Positions 33,746 to 45,539 of a stretch of DNA of 64,000 nucleotides are shown piece by piece. The notes below the pieces were generated by a model that worked only from the letters and a program-made list of their open reading frames with translations, did not search any database and was not told the DNA's origin. Where the stretch lies: assembly GCA_963921825.1 (NCBI GenBank), contig OY997593.1:42175111-42239110 (forward strand). The letters are read 5' to 3'. Within the stretch, counting starts at the first letter, position 1, and each line of letters begins with the position of its first letter. The stretch comes from Erodium maritimum. Lineage: Eukaryota > Streptophyta > Magnoliopsida > Geraniales > Geraniaceae. The position numbers were made by a program, and so were the translations under genes.

Positions 33746-35315
33746 AAACTCTCTCTACATCAGTGACCATTAGCTTTTGATTCCATGGAAATGTTTAAAA
33801 GGTTACTTTTAAAACTAACATAAACTTTCTAAGGCAAGAGTAAGGAGTATGAGTGCTCTCGGAGAACCCTACTAAGGTTGTGTTTTGAACCCTAACAGAG
33901 TTGAATTTTGTGCCGCCGCAACCACTGCTCCCTTTCTATTCTCACTCCTTAGCTCCCCTTCATCTGACCTCCATGGACTACGATCAACCATGGATCCCCT
34001 ACCCATTTGTGCGGATAACCGCCCCTCTGCAACGACGAACTTCGAACGCCAAAGACTAGGATGGCGGCTGCAACAACCCTTACCTCGCCACTACTCCCTG
34101 CATCACCGGCCCACTTTCGCTTCCCGACGTGATCCACCCTGATACCCTCGTCCGACACCACTATGGAACATGTACGAGCCATATCGGGTAGCAGACCGCC
34201 ACCACTATCGAACCATACCGATCACTGCCGACAGATTTGGAAGGTACCATTGATCTGGCCTAATCGGACACCGGACTGGGGAACGGGAACACGACCCATG
34301 ATAAGCACGACCCCCGCCATCTCTCACAACTAACCCCAGGCCATGATCACATGGCATGCACCGCGTGTTCCCTCATCGAAGGGTGCAGTCCCGACCGGAA
34401 CAACTCCACGCACCACAACGACGGTCACCACTCCAGTCGGGCTCAGGCAGGAGCATCAGAACAAGAGTCCACACTCTCCGGCATTGCAGACTCCTAGGGT
34501 ACCCCACTCCGAGGCGGGGGGGGGGCATCACGAACGATGGTGAAACAGATATATCGCCCGATTAATGATAAGGTTTCAGGCCCTCGGTACAACTAGGATC
34601 ATTTTCCAGTGTACCTCAGAGGCTTGCTGAAGTACAACCCAGCAATCGGACCCCGACCTCGAAAAAAGAGGTCTGAGGCAAAGCGAGATAGCGATGGGGA
34701 GAAGGTTACACTCTCGGCATACCCCACTGGGGGTCTTTTACTGCACAAACCGTGAGGGCGGAGAAACCGGGGGAGCCAACTGAACCGGTGGTGTGGCCAC
34801 AAACAATGCAGCCACAAGAGGTAGGGGTATCGGAAGAAGTTAGTACTCAGGAAGAAGGAGACAAGAAGGCTACACTGAAACGAGCCTATATAATGCAGAT
34901 GGAGGGAATGGATCGTCCGCAAGGAAGATGATAGGAGCCAGCGGGGGTGGCAAGTTCTCCTCGGGACCTATACCCACAGAGTCGGGACTACCAGTACTGG
35001 GAGTCTCGGGAAAGCCGCATTTAGCGCACTAATCCCTGTTATTTTAGGTCTGCATGTCTTTTTATTCCTAGGTCGATTAGGTCTTTGGTCGTTCTGTTTT
35101 AGATTGTTGAGGTTTATTATTTTTGAAATATGGGTGAGGGGAACTCTTGAGTTCAGATCTGCGAGCAGAAGCAATCTTTTTATATGGATCCATGAGCGCC
35201 TGGTGGACTACGGTTGACTGGTACAAATATATGGAATCTTGGGCAGTTATGCTCTAACTTGTAAGGGTTACAGTTTACAGTAATACAATACCCCTATACT
35301 CATTTCAAAAAAAAA
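33746..35315 (+). mobile_element. LINE-like retroposed element without reverse transcriptase (+), 15-bp target duplication
   Basis: The 15-bp repeat AACTTCATGTTTATC flanks it (33731-33745 and 35314-35328), and it ends in an A tail (about 35307-35315), so it was inserted by target-primed reverse transcription. The 1.57 kb body holds only broken low-complexity frames and a T-rich 3' UTR. I find no endonuclease or RT motifs. Its late part (about 34650-35010) resembles the tail of a LINE ORF1 and runs straight into the 3' UTR. It may be related to the minus-strand elements at 35429 and 58411. Confidence 0.7.
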
Positions 35316-35428
35316 CTTCATGTTTATCCGTATCATACATGAGTTTGTATGTATCTCTCTATTTGGTGGTTTAAGGAAATCTTAACCAACCCTAACTAAA
35401 TCCCTAATACTTTTATCTTGTGGATCGG

Positions 35429-36690
35429 CTTTTTTTTAGCGATAGGTGAAATATTATTAAAGATCGAAACTGATTACATTAGCGTGCATCGAGGAACAAG
35501 CTCCCTGACCACTGAGGGAAGGTCAGAATAGGCAAACAATGGTTCCTGAGCCTTTTTAGATCATAACCGACACGGGCGGTTTGTTGATGCCTCATGGGAA
35601 AAAGTAGATGGTCGTCACAAGCAACCGTGTGATGCCTCAGGGGAAAAGGTAGAATACGGATAGAAGGAAGGGGTACCGGAGATCCTGAGGGCCCTCGATG
35701 GTAATAGTGATGGGGGAAGCAGCGCATCATACAGGGACCCCTCCCAAGGCCAGTCCCTGATGCACAACGGACGACTCATTCCTCCTGGTGGGATGCTTCC
35801 CCGCCCTGAACAGATCCTCCCGAGGGATCCCAGCTGCGACCGTTTCAGAGTTCCTTGGCCTACACTAGCGACAACAACACCCGCCTCCTTCGCTCCCAAA
35901 TCCTCGCGAGATCCTACATCCAGAGGGCTATAACGCTGTGGAAAAACCTCCGACAACGGCGAGTCAGGGGGTTGAGGTAGAACCCTACCTAGTATCAGAT
36001 CAGAATGGGGGAGTCGTAAGCCTAGGAATTGCACCATCCAGGGAAGGAGGTGCCAGAGCAAGGTCTTGGCAAACCCAAGAAACTGGGCCGCCCGGGGGAG
36101 GAGGGGCCAGAGCAAGATCTTGGCAAACCCAAGAAACCCGCCGCCCGGGGAATGAGGGGCCAAAGCAAGGTCTTGGCAAAACGGTTGGGTCGGCAGAGCA
36201 GGGTATGGAGGGCTAAGGCCGATGAGGACGTTGCGTAGGAAGAACATAACCGGGGATGTCGCAAGGTCCGCCCTCGTCTTGGCTTCGTTGCTGGTTGATT
36301 GGTGGGTGGCGGCGGTAGGAGCGGCACAGAAGTAGGTATTAGGGTTCCCTCTAGTGGGTGAGGATCCACCCCATCGCGCCGGAGCAGGTACGATGGGATC
36401 GCAGGAAGGGAGGGGATGTAAGGAATCCTCACTGCATTAGGTAAGGGCACCATAGGTGAGAGAACGTGCTCCCCAAGGTGTAGGGAAAGTGATGATCCTC
36501 CCGCCTTTAACCACGAAGAGCCGCTGGAAGCGGACCCCTATCCATCCAAACCCTAGGGGCCTGACAGGATCTGTACCATAGGCAGCACCGTCGTGATCAT
36601 ACATGTAGGAGGGCGTCCTCGCTTTTGGTGGTTGGCAAGCCAGTGACGCCGAGACGAGACCGGGCGAATGAGCAACAACCGCCAACATAT
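35429..36690 (-). mobile_element. LINE-like element lacking ORF2 (-)
   Basis: A T run at 35429-35436 marks the 3' A tail of a minus-strand insert. Next to it, 35480-35860 closely resembles 58490-58770 of the element at 58411 (same AGGGACCCCTCCCA, AGTCCCTGATGCACAACG and CCCCGCCCT blocks in order), so the two are one family. The rest is GC-rich, has broken frames and includes a tandem repeat at about 36050-36190. No RT or endonuclease is visible. The left host boundary is clear; the 5' end near 36690 is approximate, and I found no duplication. Confidence 0.6.
36050..36190. repeat. Short tandem repeat (about three units of ~50 bp)
   Basis: The block GGGGCCAGAGCAAGATCTTGGCAAA with AACCCAAGAAAC and CGCCCGGGG is repeated about three times with small changes. 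It lies inside the LINE-like element. Confidence 0.75.
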
Positions 36691-36791
36691 GTTTTATTTG
36701 TTACATTTCTTTTTTAATTCAGTATTTAATAAATTCATCAAAATTCATTATTCAATTGCCTAATAAGAATCCCTAAATAACTCAACATTAA

Positions 36792-38923
36792 GAGCATGTA
36801 CAGTGGAAAGACTTATGTTAAAGACTCATATGCTGACTGTGCAGAATAGTGAGTTTGTACCCCTTAACTTAAATGTATTCTATAGTGGTGAGACTCATGT
36901 TCAAAGTGGATGTTGACTAGATGTTGAATTGATATTTTTCCAAATTTATTAAATTCTTTATTAAAACATTAAATATTAAATAAAATTGAAATAAATTTGA
37001 CAAAATTAATTAATAATAAACTTGAAGTTTTATTGATCCCCTTAGTAATACATCCCCAAAAAATACAAGTTGAAGCGTACAATCCAACCAACACATCAGA
37101 GTCCCGAGAGCCTGTCAATATGTGCCTAGATATTTTCACATTGGTTCTACAATGTAGACATCATTATTGCGTGTCGGTCTATCTGGTCTTCGGTGAAGTT
37201 GGAGATGTCTTGTTATTGTATTGCCTTGTATTCGGTGAAGAGCTCGTGCCATTTGTTGGACAACATCATCATTTTGTTCGCTTCACCAAACCGTATTGGG
37301 CCAGTATTTTACCTTACCCGTTAATGCTCGGCCTTTGCTCGTTCCATGTCAGAAATGACACTTACTTTCTCTTACAGACCCTTACCCTTCCTCTTTGTGG
37401 ACTTATTGCCCAAGGGTTGCTATTCTACATGCGGAGGGGGGTGACTTCGTTTACTCCCTCCCTCAATTGGACCGGAGGATACCCAATCCTGTTAGGATTC
37501 ACCACCGAGAGGTGTGATATCTTCATCGTCGGCGGGAGGACAAGTGGGTGGGGTTGAGCTGTAAGCCCTAGCTTCATCCAACCGTTGACGCCGTTCAACA
37601 CCGGTCGTGCCTTCCACCACCGTAAACTTGTCATCGTTCCTTAACATTTCAACCCAATGATCGAGGTCAACATGCTTCGATTCATCCTTCTTTGTTGTTT
37701 CTTTATAGAAGCGCTTAGCCTCGGCGACGTACATTGCCTCGTTCCATCCGCTTTTCTCTTCGGCCAGCGACCTATTCAGAAGGTTGAGGTACATCGATAC
37801 CCAAGGCGTCTGTCTGTTCCAGTGGTTCTTTATTGCTCTCCATTGGAACTCAGAAAAACACCCCTCGTCATTGTATCTACTAGCGATTGTTCTCTAGAAG
37901 GAACTACCATTTTGGGAGTTGCCCTTAATTAGATCTTTGGTTGCGTGGAGCAGGACATTTATGAGGTGCTTGTTCGCCTCCAAGGTCCATTTTCTTCTAA
38001 GGTTTGGCGTTCATCGTTTGGAAGGGCCGATAGAGGACGACTGAGATGACATCCGGTAGAGCTGTTACCACCGACGTGTTTTTGGGATCTACCAGCCTCG
38101 ATTTAGCCCTAATATTTCAGACCGAGGTTGAAAGGTGGGGGGGTTGAATTGACTTAGGTTCAAATTCATTTAACAACATTTATAATAATAATAAAACTTT
38201 AAATCAACATCAAAAAAGTAATAAAAAATTAAATCAAAGACGAGAGGTTGAAAGTATCAGGTATGAATGAATCTGGGTTGTAACCAGGTTGTATATAAGG
38301 GTTGAAAGTGCTAGGGTTGAAGGGCTGAAAGGTAGGTTGATGTTAAATGTCTGTTGGAAGCCGCCTAGTTGATCTGTGTTGAACTGGAGATCATCCGAGT
38401 TGACTTCCTCCGGCATGTATTCTTCGGCCTTAGAGAAGACGTACGTTGAGTCCCGTTGTCAGAAATTTTCGATCGAAATTTTTAGAGAGAAAGTTGAGAA
38501 CTTGAGAGTGAAAGTAGAGAGAAAATTGATAAATGTTGGTGGCTTGATGACGAGGGGGGTATTTATAGATGGGGAAATTTTGTTTTTTTTTTGTTTTTTT
38601 GGATTTAATTTAATTGAAAAAAATGAACCGTTGCCGACCGTTGCTCAAACGGTCGTATTTTTTTCCTACCAAAGAGACCACGTGTCAGCCTCGAATTGGT
38701 TGGCCCACGAACATTGAGTCGTGAACCAGTGACCCACGATAGTGCGTCGCGGGTCGCGATCCACGAACCCGACCCATTATTTAGTGGGTCGAAACAACAA
38801 AAGTTGCACACTACAGCATGCGAATCGCGATCGTTGGGCGAGACACAGGTCAACGTGCGGCTTTTACTGTTCCAAACCACTAAATAGTGGATCGGAACAG
38901 GAGTCGATGTACTGTACATAATC
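36792..38923 (-). mobile_element. PIF/Harbinger element 1, carries only the Myb/SANT-like ORF
   Basis: The left end GAGCATGTACAGTGG and right end ACTGTACATAATC are inverted repeats, the right one decayed. TAA duplications flank the element (36789-36791 and 38924-38926), as expected for PIF/Harbinger. The only coding remnant is the accessory Myb/SANT-like protein on the minus strand. There is no transposase in its 2.1 kb. Confidence 0.8.
37492..38416 (-). pseudogene. Harbinger accessory Myb/SANT-like protein, decayed
   Basis: The readable end (37492 to about 37925) has EFQWRAIKNHWNRQT, SLAEEKSGWNEAMYVAEAKRF and ARAYSSTPPT. This is the Myb/SANT domain end plus linker seen in plant Harbinger ORF1 proteins. 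It matches the better-kept copy at 44502-45254 (AGAYSSTPPTS, DLDHWVMKLEGLDKFT). A possible N-terminus (MPEEVNSDDL) is at 38416-38234; the middle has decayed. In this superfamily the protein helps the transposase bind DNA and enter the nucleus. No NAM-associated C-terminal part is readable after the stop. Confidence 0.72.
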
Positions 38924-39056
38924 TAAAAAAAATTAATACGAAAATTATCAGTTTTTTAATTCAAACTCATGAATCAATTTATGAGTATATATTCAAATTC
39001 AGTTTCCATAGATCTGAATCTCTAATTAAAAGTCACAAATAGTATACATGATCTAA

Positions 39057-41021
39057 GAGCATGTACAATGGAAAAACTCACATGTAAGGCTCACATATTG
39101 ACTGGACAAAATAGTGAGACTCAAGACTCAAAATAGTGGGTATTTTGCAATGAGAGGCTTGTATGTGAGGCTCACATTGTTAGTGGATGCTGAGTGGTTA
39201 ATTAATTGATATTTTGCTGTTTTATTTATTTCTTTATCAGAAACAGTTTAAATTATAAAAAATATAAATAACTGTGAAAAAAATAAACATTGATAATAAA
39301 AAAAATCAAGTAAATTAAAACTGATAATTTTATTTATTCCCGAATAGGAGCATCAAGTACAAAAGACTAATCGTCGGCATTGAAACCAGCTCCATATAGA
39401 CCACATAAGTGCTCAATAAGATCATGTTGTAGTTGCATGTGTGTCTGATGACTTGTGACACTATGTTGAGCATCCACTCGTTGCTGGTATTGCAATGGCC
39501 CTCCATGGTGCCATCGTTCCGGTGGTGTCCAATTCGGCATTTTTGGAGGTTGTTCGTACAACAACTCATCATCTCCATACTCGTACCGGTCGCGTTCATC
39601 CTCTACAATCATGTTGTGTAGAATGATGCAAGTGTGGATGATATCAGCCAAAGTGTGTTTGCTCCAAGTACAAGCGGGATGGGAAATGATGTGCCACGTT
39701 GTTTGAAGTACTCCAAAAGCCCTTTCAATATCTTTCCGAGCACCTTCTTAGCATTTAGCAAACAAATTTTCTTTGGGCGAGTGGGGATGCCGAATAGTCT
39801 TCACGAACTGTCCCCATGTTGGGTAAATGTCGTCCACCAAGTAATAAGGTTGGTCGTACCGATGCCCGTTGATATGGTACTCCATGGAAAGCTCACGGCC
39901 GTAATAAGCGTCTTGGAATAAGTGGTTGTTGTTGAGGACGTTGATGTCGTTGTTCGAGCCAACCATCCCGAAAAATGCATGCCAAATCCATAAATCACTG
40001 CACGCTACAACTTCAAGCATAACTGTACTTACCCCGTGGTGACTTCCCCGTCCATTGGCTCCTTGCTCTGCGGTTGGACAATTCTTCCACTCCCAGTGAA
40101 TGCAGTCAAGACTCCCAGCCATTCCGGGGAACCCTCGGTTGTACCCTTCTCGGAGTAAGCGTTCCATGTCAGTCGGTTTTGGTGTACGCTGGTACTCGGC
40201 TCCGAATACCCCAATGACGGCCTTTCAAAACTTACGTAAACATTCAAGTATGGTGCTTACCCCAATGTGTAGAATTTCGTCCAATGAATCGGCCGAGCAC
40301 CCATACGCAAGCATCTGTATCGCAGCGGTGCACTTATGTTCCGTTGATAAGCCCAAGCGTGAGGCCGTGTCATACTTCTGAACGAAGTAATTGTCCTGTT
40401 CCTTGATCTTGTCCATAATCCGTTGAAAATTTTGTTTGCACATAGGAACCGACGCCTAAACATATATGCGTCATTATGGGTTGATCGACAAAATAGTACC
40501 TCATTAATTGGTCGTGGGCTTCAACACGACCTCTGTCAATCTGTCGTTGCATTGGTTCCCCACGGGCGACCCTCTCCCTCAGAGCGTTGATACTTGGCAT
40601 TGCTCTCTGTATGCCCCTCTCAATCCTACGTCGGACTCGTTCCTCAACTATCCGCATTTGGGTTGCCAACTCCTCATATGTTGGCATTTGGGCTGCCAAC
40701 TCCTTATATGTCGGACCCTCATCGTCGGACATTTTGTATCAAAAAATAGAACTGAAATGTTTAGAGAAGTTGTAGGATGGTTTATGGTTTGAGAAAGGAG
40801 TTGGGAGTTATTTATAAGGGTAAAATGTAGGAATTTTGAATTAAAAAAAATAGAGCTGTTAGCCAACGGTCGGGGACACGTGACAACACGAGAGAGGCTG
40901 GGAAGTGGGACGCAAGCCTCGGCCTAACCCGCGTAAAAGTCGTCCCACAACGAGACGGTCCATGTCCCGCGGCCCGCAAAAACGCAAGTCGGGCCTCAGG
41001 ACCGACCCACTGTACATGCTC
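39057..41021 (-). mobile_element. PIF/Harbinger element 2, carries only the transposase ORF
   Basis: The ends GAGCATGTACAATGG and CCACTGTACATGCTC are inverted repeats with TAA duplications (39054-39056 and 41022-41024). The 1965-bp body carries a DDE transposase on the minus strand and no Myb-like ORF. The terminal sequence nearly equals that of element 1, so the same transposase could act on both. Confidence 0.9.
39367..40732 (-). pseudogene. PIF/Harbinger DDE transposase, three breaks
   Basis: From the ATG at 40732: an N-terminal region ending YYFVDQP; the HTH-type part TASRLGLSTEHKCTAAIQMLAYG; then the nuclease domain with GMAGSLDCIHWEWKNCP (first Asp), GSNNDINVL (second Asp), YYLVDDIYPTW and ERAFGVLQ (Glu); then IIHTCIILHNMIVEDE. 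All three catalytic acids are present. Breaks: a frame change near 40440-40465, an in-frame TGA at 40225-40227 (LRKF*KAVIG) and a TAA at 39748-39750 (FAKC*EGARKD). Apart from these it is collinear with intact plant HARBI1-like transposases. It would cut and paste DNA between TIRs at TWA targets. Confidence 0.9.
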
Positions 41022-42736
41022 TAACAATACCTAACTATCTTCTTGACAATGATGAGATTCAACAAAACTGAATACGAGCTGAAAGATTGTCAACTCTAAT
41101 TAGATTCACACCAGTCTAAGTGTTGTTGAGTCAAACTACTGGGAAAAATAGGAACAGTCAGTCAAAAGAAAAAAAAAACTGTTTTCTCTAGTCTCATGTG
41201 GTTCATAAGAGCATGAACAACGGAACACCCTCACTCCCCGCTCCGCGCAGGCACGGTCCGAGGACCGCGGTCCGACCTGTTGTGGAAGCGAAAAAACGCG
41301 GTCCGCGCTCCCGCTCCCACTCCTCGGTCCTCGCTCCTCTCTCGCTGGCCGAGCGCGCGCTCCGCGCTCCTCACTCCCTCGCTGCGCTGGATGTCTCCGA
41401 TGCCGCCACGTGTCCACCCGACCGTTGACAACGGTCAAAAAACGGCTAGTTTTTTTTTCAAATTAAAAATCAGCAAAATAAAAGCCTATAAATACCCATT
41501 CCCCTTCTCATTTTTTCCACACCAATCTCCACTTTCACTCTCTCCTTCCCAAATTCTCCTCTCTCGTTTCAATTATTCTCGTGAAAAATGTTGGGCGACG
41601 CTGGGTCCCGTGCACAGTCAACTGGTGACGAAGTCGGATTCAGCTCCGAGGAACTGGCACGAGATTTCCAAGACATTCTAGCGGACAATCGGGACAACTC
41701 CGCTTTCTCCCCATACTCGCAACTGGGGTCGAGCTCTGGTAAGTGCAAACTTATTATTTATGTAACGTAATTTTTTTTAATTAATTTATTGTATTAATGC
41801 ATTGTATTAATTTTTTTAATTAATTTATTGTATTAAATTTTTGTATTAGGGCAACACCGTCCCCAACAATTTCAAATGGCGCCAGGGTTCCAGGTGCCAT
41901 CACAATTTGGTATGCACCCACAAGGGTTCCAAACGCCACCGTTTGGAATGAACCCACAAGCACAAGGGTTCTCGATGCCAATGAACCCACAAGGACAAGG
42001 GTTCTCGATGCCAATGAACCACTACTGGAGAAATCCACTTGAGTGACGGATAAAATGGATCTGTCACCTAAGTTTTCACACTCTAGCCACGGATACAGCA
42101 ATCTGTCAGCCAAGTGGAGCAACTTAGGTCACGGATCCTGTATCCGTCAGCCAAGTGACAAACCTGGCCGACGCATAGCTGGATCCGTCACCCAAGTGGG
42201 ATAAGGTAACTACTATCCGTCAGCCAAGTGAGAAAACTTTAGCCACGCATGCTGGATCCGTCACCCAAGTGAGAAAACTTTAGCCACGCATGCTCTATCC
42301 GTCACCCAAGTGGGTTGACTATTTTACAAAAAAAAATTGACCACAATATTCAAGATGAATTAACCGTTCGATGATAGTCTTTTTTACATACGTATACTAG
42401 TTTGGATAGTACATACGAGATGAGAGGTCTTGATTATGTAATATGCGAGAGACCGACACGTATTGATTGAAATCGTCAATTCCACTATGTGCATGAACAT
42501 ATTTAGCCTTACAGTAGTATAACGTATGACTTTGTATGTGATATGTATGAGTACTATACGATCTTATGTTGTATATGAGGCATGCTAAGTACTTATATCG
42601 TTCAATTATCAATACTATAGTCGGGAAAGATGACGGGTTTTGGGGTTTCGGTCAATGTAAGTCAACTTCTGTTGGCCGACGAATGCATATATCCATCGGC
42701 CAGCTTTTTCATCGACGGATGCATATATCCAACGTT

Positions 42737-42738
<2 letters not shown>

Positions 42739-42806
<68 letters not shown>
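42739..42806. repeat. (AT)n microsatellite
   Basis: About 34 uninterrupted AT units within the CACTA element. A second pair of (TA)n tracts is at about 43199-43225 and 43253-43311 within the nested MITE. Confidence 0.97.
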
Positions 42807-42812
<6 letters not shown>

Positions 42813-43032
42813 TTCCACTATTTTAATCTTATCTTTGAACTTGGGCATCAAATTGAAACCCGACATTGAGCGACCGGTGTCCATAATTCACAAGTTTATA
42901 ATCATTAGATTGATATTGTTGTCAAAAAAGTTATATAATGTATTTGATCACAAAAAAAAACAATATTTTGTACTTCTAATCGAGAAAACGATCAAGAAAA
43001 TTTGTGTTATCCTTGTCTTAGTATTATATAAA

Positions 43033-43198
43033 GGGTAAATTACCTACCCCTAACTTTTTTTAACTGATACCTATCCCGATGTGTAGTTATATGACAAATA
43101 GCCCATTTTTCTATTAACTTTTTTCTAAAATGACGAAAATACCCTCAACCACACTTCAATAATTTTTTTAAAAAAATTATTTAAAAAATCACTTTTGT

Positions 43199-43229
<31 letters not shown>

Positions 43230-43245
43230 TTACTAAATCACTTCA

Positions 43246-43313
<68 letters not shown>

Positions 43314-43517
43314 CTTACTAAATCACTTCAGTTTTATTTATAAAAAAATATTTAAAAAATCACTAAGGGCGTTTTCGTCATTTTAGAAAAAAGTTAACAG
43401 AGAAAAAGGGTCTATTTGTCATATAACTAAACATCTCGGTAGGTATCAGTTAAAAAAAGTTAGGGATAGGTATCAGATAAACGTGATAAGTTAAGGGTAG
43501 ATATTTGTAATTTATCC
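43033..43517. mobile_element. MULE-type MITE nested in the CACTA element (copy 3)
   Basis: The ends GGGTAAATTACCTACCCCTAAC and its near complement form inverted repeats of roughly 140 bp. They are flanked by a perfect 9-bp duplication TTATATAAA (43024-43032 and 43518-43526). The interior is (TA)n-rich and non-coding. The arrangement matches copies 1 and 2, with different termini. Confidence 0.9.
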
Positions 43518-45539
43518 TTATATAAATATAAACAATGTAGCGCACATGATAAAATTAACTTGCTATAAATAATTAGTTGACAATAGGTACTAGGTACGTT
43601 GATAACAAAAGCTATTTAATTTAATTATATAAAGCTATTTAATTTAAGAAAAACTGAAATAGTGTATATATATTTTCTAAACATACATATAACACAAAAA
43701 CTCTCTAGTTGAGTTGGTAAAGGGCACAACACCTTTGATGCCAAGAGGTCGGGCGGGTCTGGACGCGCGCGTGGCGTGCAGTTCTGGTTAGATATTTTTT
43801 TTAATTAATCTATTATTGCACTTGGGTGACGGATACACTTGGCTGACGGATTGGATCCGTGGCTAGAGTGAAAACCTTGGGTGACGGATACACTTGGATG
43901 ACGGATTGGATCAGTGGCTAGAGTGAAAACCTTAGGTGACGGATACACTTGGCTGACGGATTGGATCCGTCACCTAAGTTTTTACCCTACCGACGGATGT
44001 ACGCATCCGTCGGCCAAATACTTGGCCGACGAGACTTGGCCGACGGATCTTGGCCGACGGATGCATCCGTCACCTAAGAACTTGGGTGACAGATACGTCC
44101 TCTTAGATGACGGATCCAATCCGTCACCCAAGTACTTATTTGCAGTAGTGAACCCACAAGGACAAGGGTTCTCGATGCCACCCCAATTCTACAACTACCC
44201 CGGGCACACACTACCCGACGAAGAACTTCCCCAACCATCCTCTGCCGGACCTTCCCAACGACGACCCGAGCCCCTGCCCGAGCCCGACCCCAAGCCCGAG
44301 CCCAACCCCAAGCACCAGAGCTGGATGGGCGGACATTCAGCAAGGAGGAAGGCCTCCACCTCATAGACTGCTGGTTGAGTACTACAAAAGACCCTATCAA
44401 GGGCAACTCTCAAGCCGGAAACACATTTGGTGCGCTGTTGAGAGGAAATACAACTCGAGGGGAGGTCTCCTAGAGCGCGGCTTGCAAGCTATCAAGAAAC
44501 GTTGGCTCAGAGGTTCTGGGCAGACGAGTATGCGAGCGACGCCAACAACGACGAGCACATGAGACGTGCGAAGGAAATGTGGGTGAAAGCAGGGAAAGTG
44601 CGTGACCACCCACTAAAGTTCGACCTGGATCATTGGGTGATGAAGCTCGAGGGCCTCGATAAGTTCACTGCCGAGGAAGGCAAAATGGGAAATGTCCGCC
44701 GTCAACAAGTACGCCAACAACGACAGCGGTTGGATGAGGCTGGGGCTTATAGCTCAACCCCACCCACAAGCACAGGGGACGAGTACACACCTCTCAGTGG
44801 TGAGTCCCAACAACCAGAATGGGGAGCTCCCGACAACTACGAGGGGACTGAGGTCCCTCTCAGCGACACACCCCCATCCCCTGAGCCCGCCCCAACTCCC
44901 CCTACCCGAACCCGACCGCAAGGAAATAAGGCAGCGAAGGCCTCAAACAAGTCGACCATCCTCACGGCCCAAATGTGTGCCTTCGCCGACCTGGAACGTA
45001 CACGGCTGGAGGTTGAACGTACAAGGGAGGAACGCTATGCAGAAAGGAGCCACTCGCTACAGAAGATACACGATAAGTGGGAAGCAAGCATGACCTTCTA
45101 CATGACTTTGTATAACATTGATACCTCCAGTTTCAACGAAGAACATTTGGCAGAGCACAATGCATTGAAGAGACGAACGCGAAGAGTCTTGAATGCCCTT
45201 GAAGATGAACTTGACGATCTTCGACGACAACCACCACCACTGGATGCTTCTTGAGCATGTACTTTTTGTGGGTTGTATTAAAAGGGTTGAATAAAATTAG
45301 AAGTTCATTTATATTCGTGTTAAATTTATTTATTAATTATTTATTTCCAAAATTGTTTAAATTATAAATAATTAAACGGTTTCTGATAAGAATTAAACTC
45401 CCAGGACCTCAGAGGGACTCTCCATTGCAAAACCCCCACTATTCTCCATTCCCAGGATCTCACTTTTGTCCCGTCAACACAAGTTCTGCACTCTCAGGAC
45501 TTCACCAAGGTCCTTTCTATTGTTCATGCTCTTAAGATG

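Larger units (their letters stand above)
42020..44150. mobile_element. Non-autonomous CACTA (CMC/EnSpm) transposon
   Basis: It starts CACTACTGGAGAAAT and ends TTGCAGTAGTG, with the 3-bp duplication AAC (42017-42019 and 44151-44153). Both subterminal regions (42040-42310 and 43815-44135) are packed with GACGGAT / ATCCGTC motifs in both orientations plus ACTTGGGTGACGG-like units, the layout that CACTA transposases bind. There is no transposase. The interior is AT-rich and holds an (AT)n tract and a MITE. Confidence 0.93.
41588..45254 (+). pseudogene. Harbinger accessory Myb/SANT-like protein with intron, interrupted by CACTA
   Basis: Exon 1 is 41588-41738 (MLGDAGSRAQS ... LGSSSG), followed by an intron to 41849 (GTAAGTG ... 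TATTAG). Exon 2 starts 41850 with a repeated GFSMPMNPQGQ-type stretch and is interrupted at 42020 by the CACTA insertion, resuming at 44151-44154. The SANT domain (FSKEEGLHLIDCW, KGNSQAGNTF, AVERKYNSRGG, QAIKKRW) spans three frames at about 44320-44510, so there are at least two frame changes. The C-terminal half (44502-45254) is open, with a coiled coil (LERTRLEVERTREERYAERSH) and a NAM-associated-like end. No separate host gene is implied. Confidence 0.78.
41209..45531 (+). mobile_element. PIF/Harbinger element 3, Myb/SANT-like ORF only, split by a CACTA element
   Basis: The ends GAGCATGAACAACGG and CTATTGTTCATGCTC are inverted repeats. TAA lies directly before the left end (41206-41208), and TAA lies one base past the right end (45533-45535). 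It carries the accessory Myb/SANT-like gene with an intron and no transposase. The CACTA element at 42020-44150 is inserted in its second exon. About 2.2 kb remain without it. Confidence 0.85.

Noticed and set aside
33885-34565. Small plus-strand frames after the BAHD gene as separate genes
   Set aside because: They lie within the LINE-like insert bounded by the AACTTCATGTTTATC duplication and show no domain.
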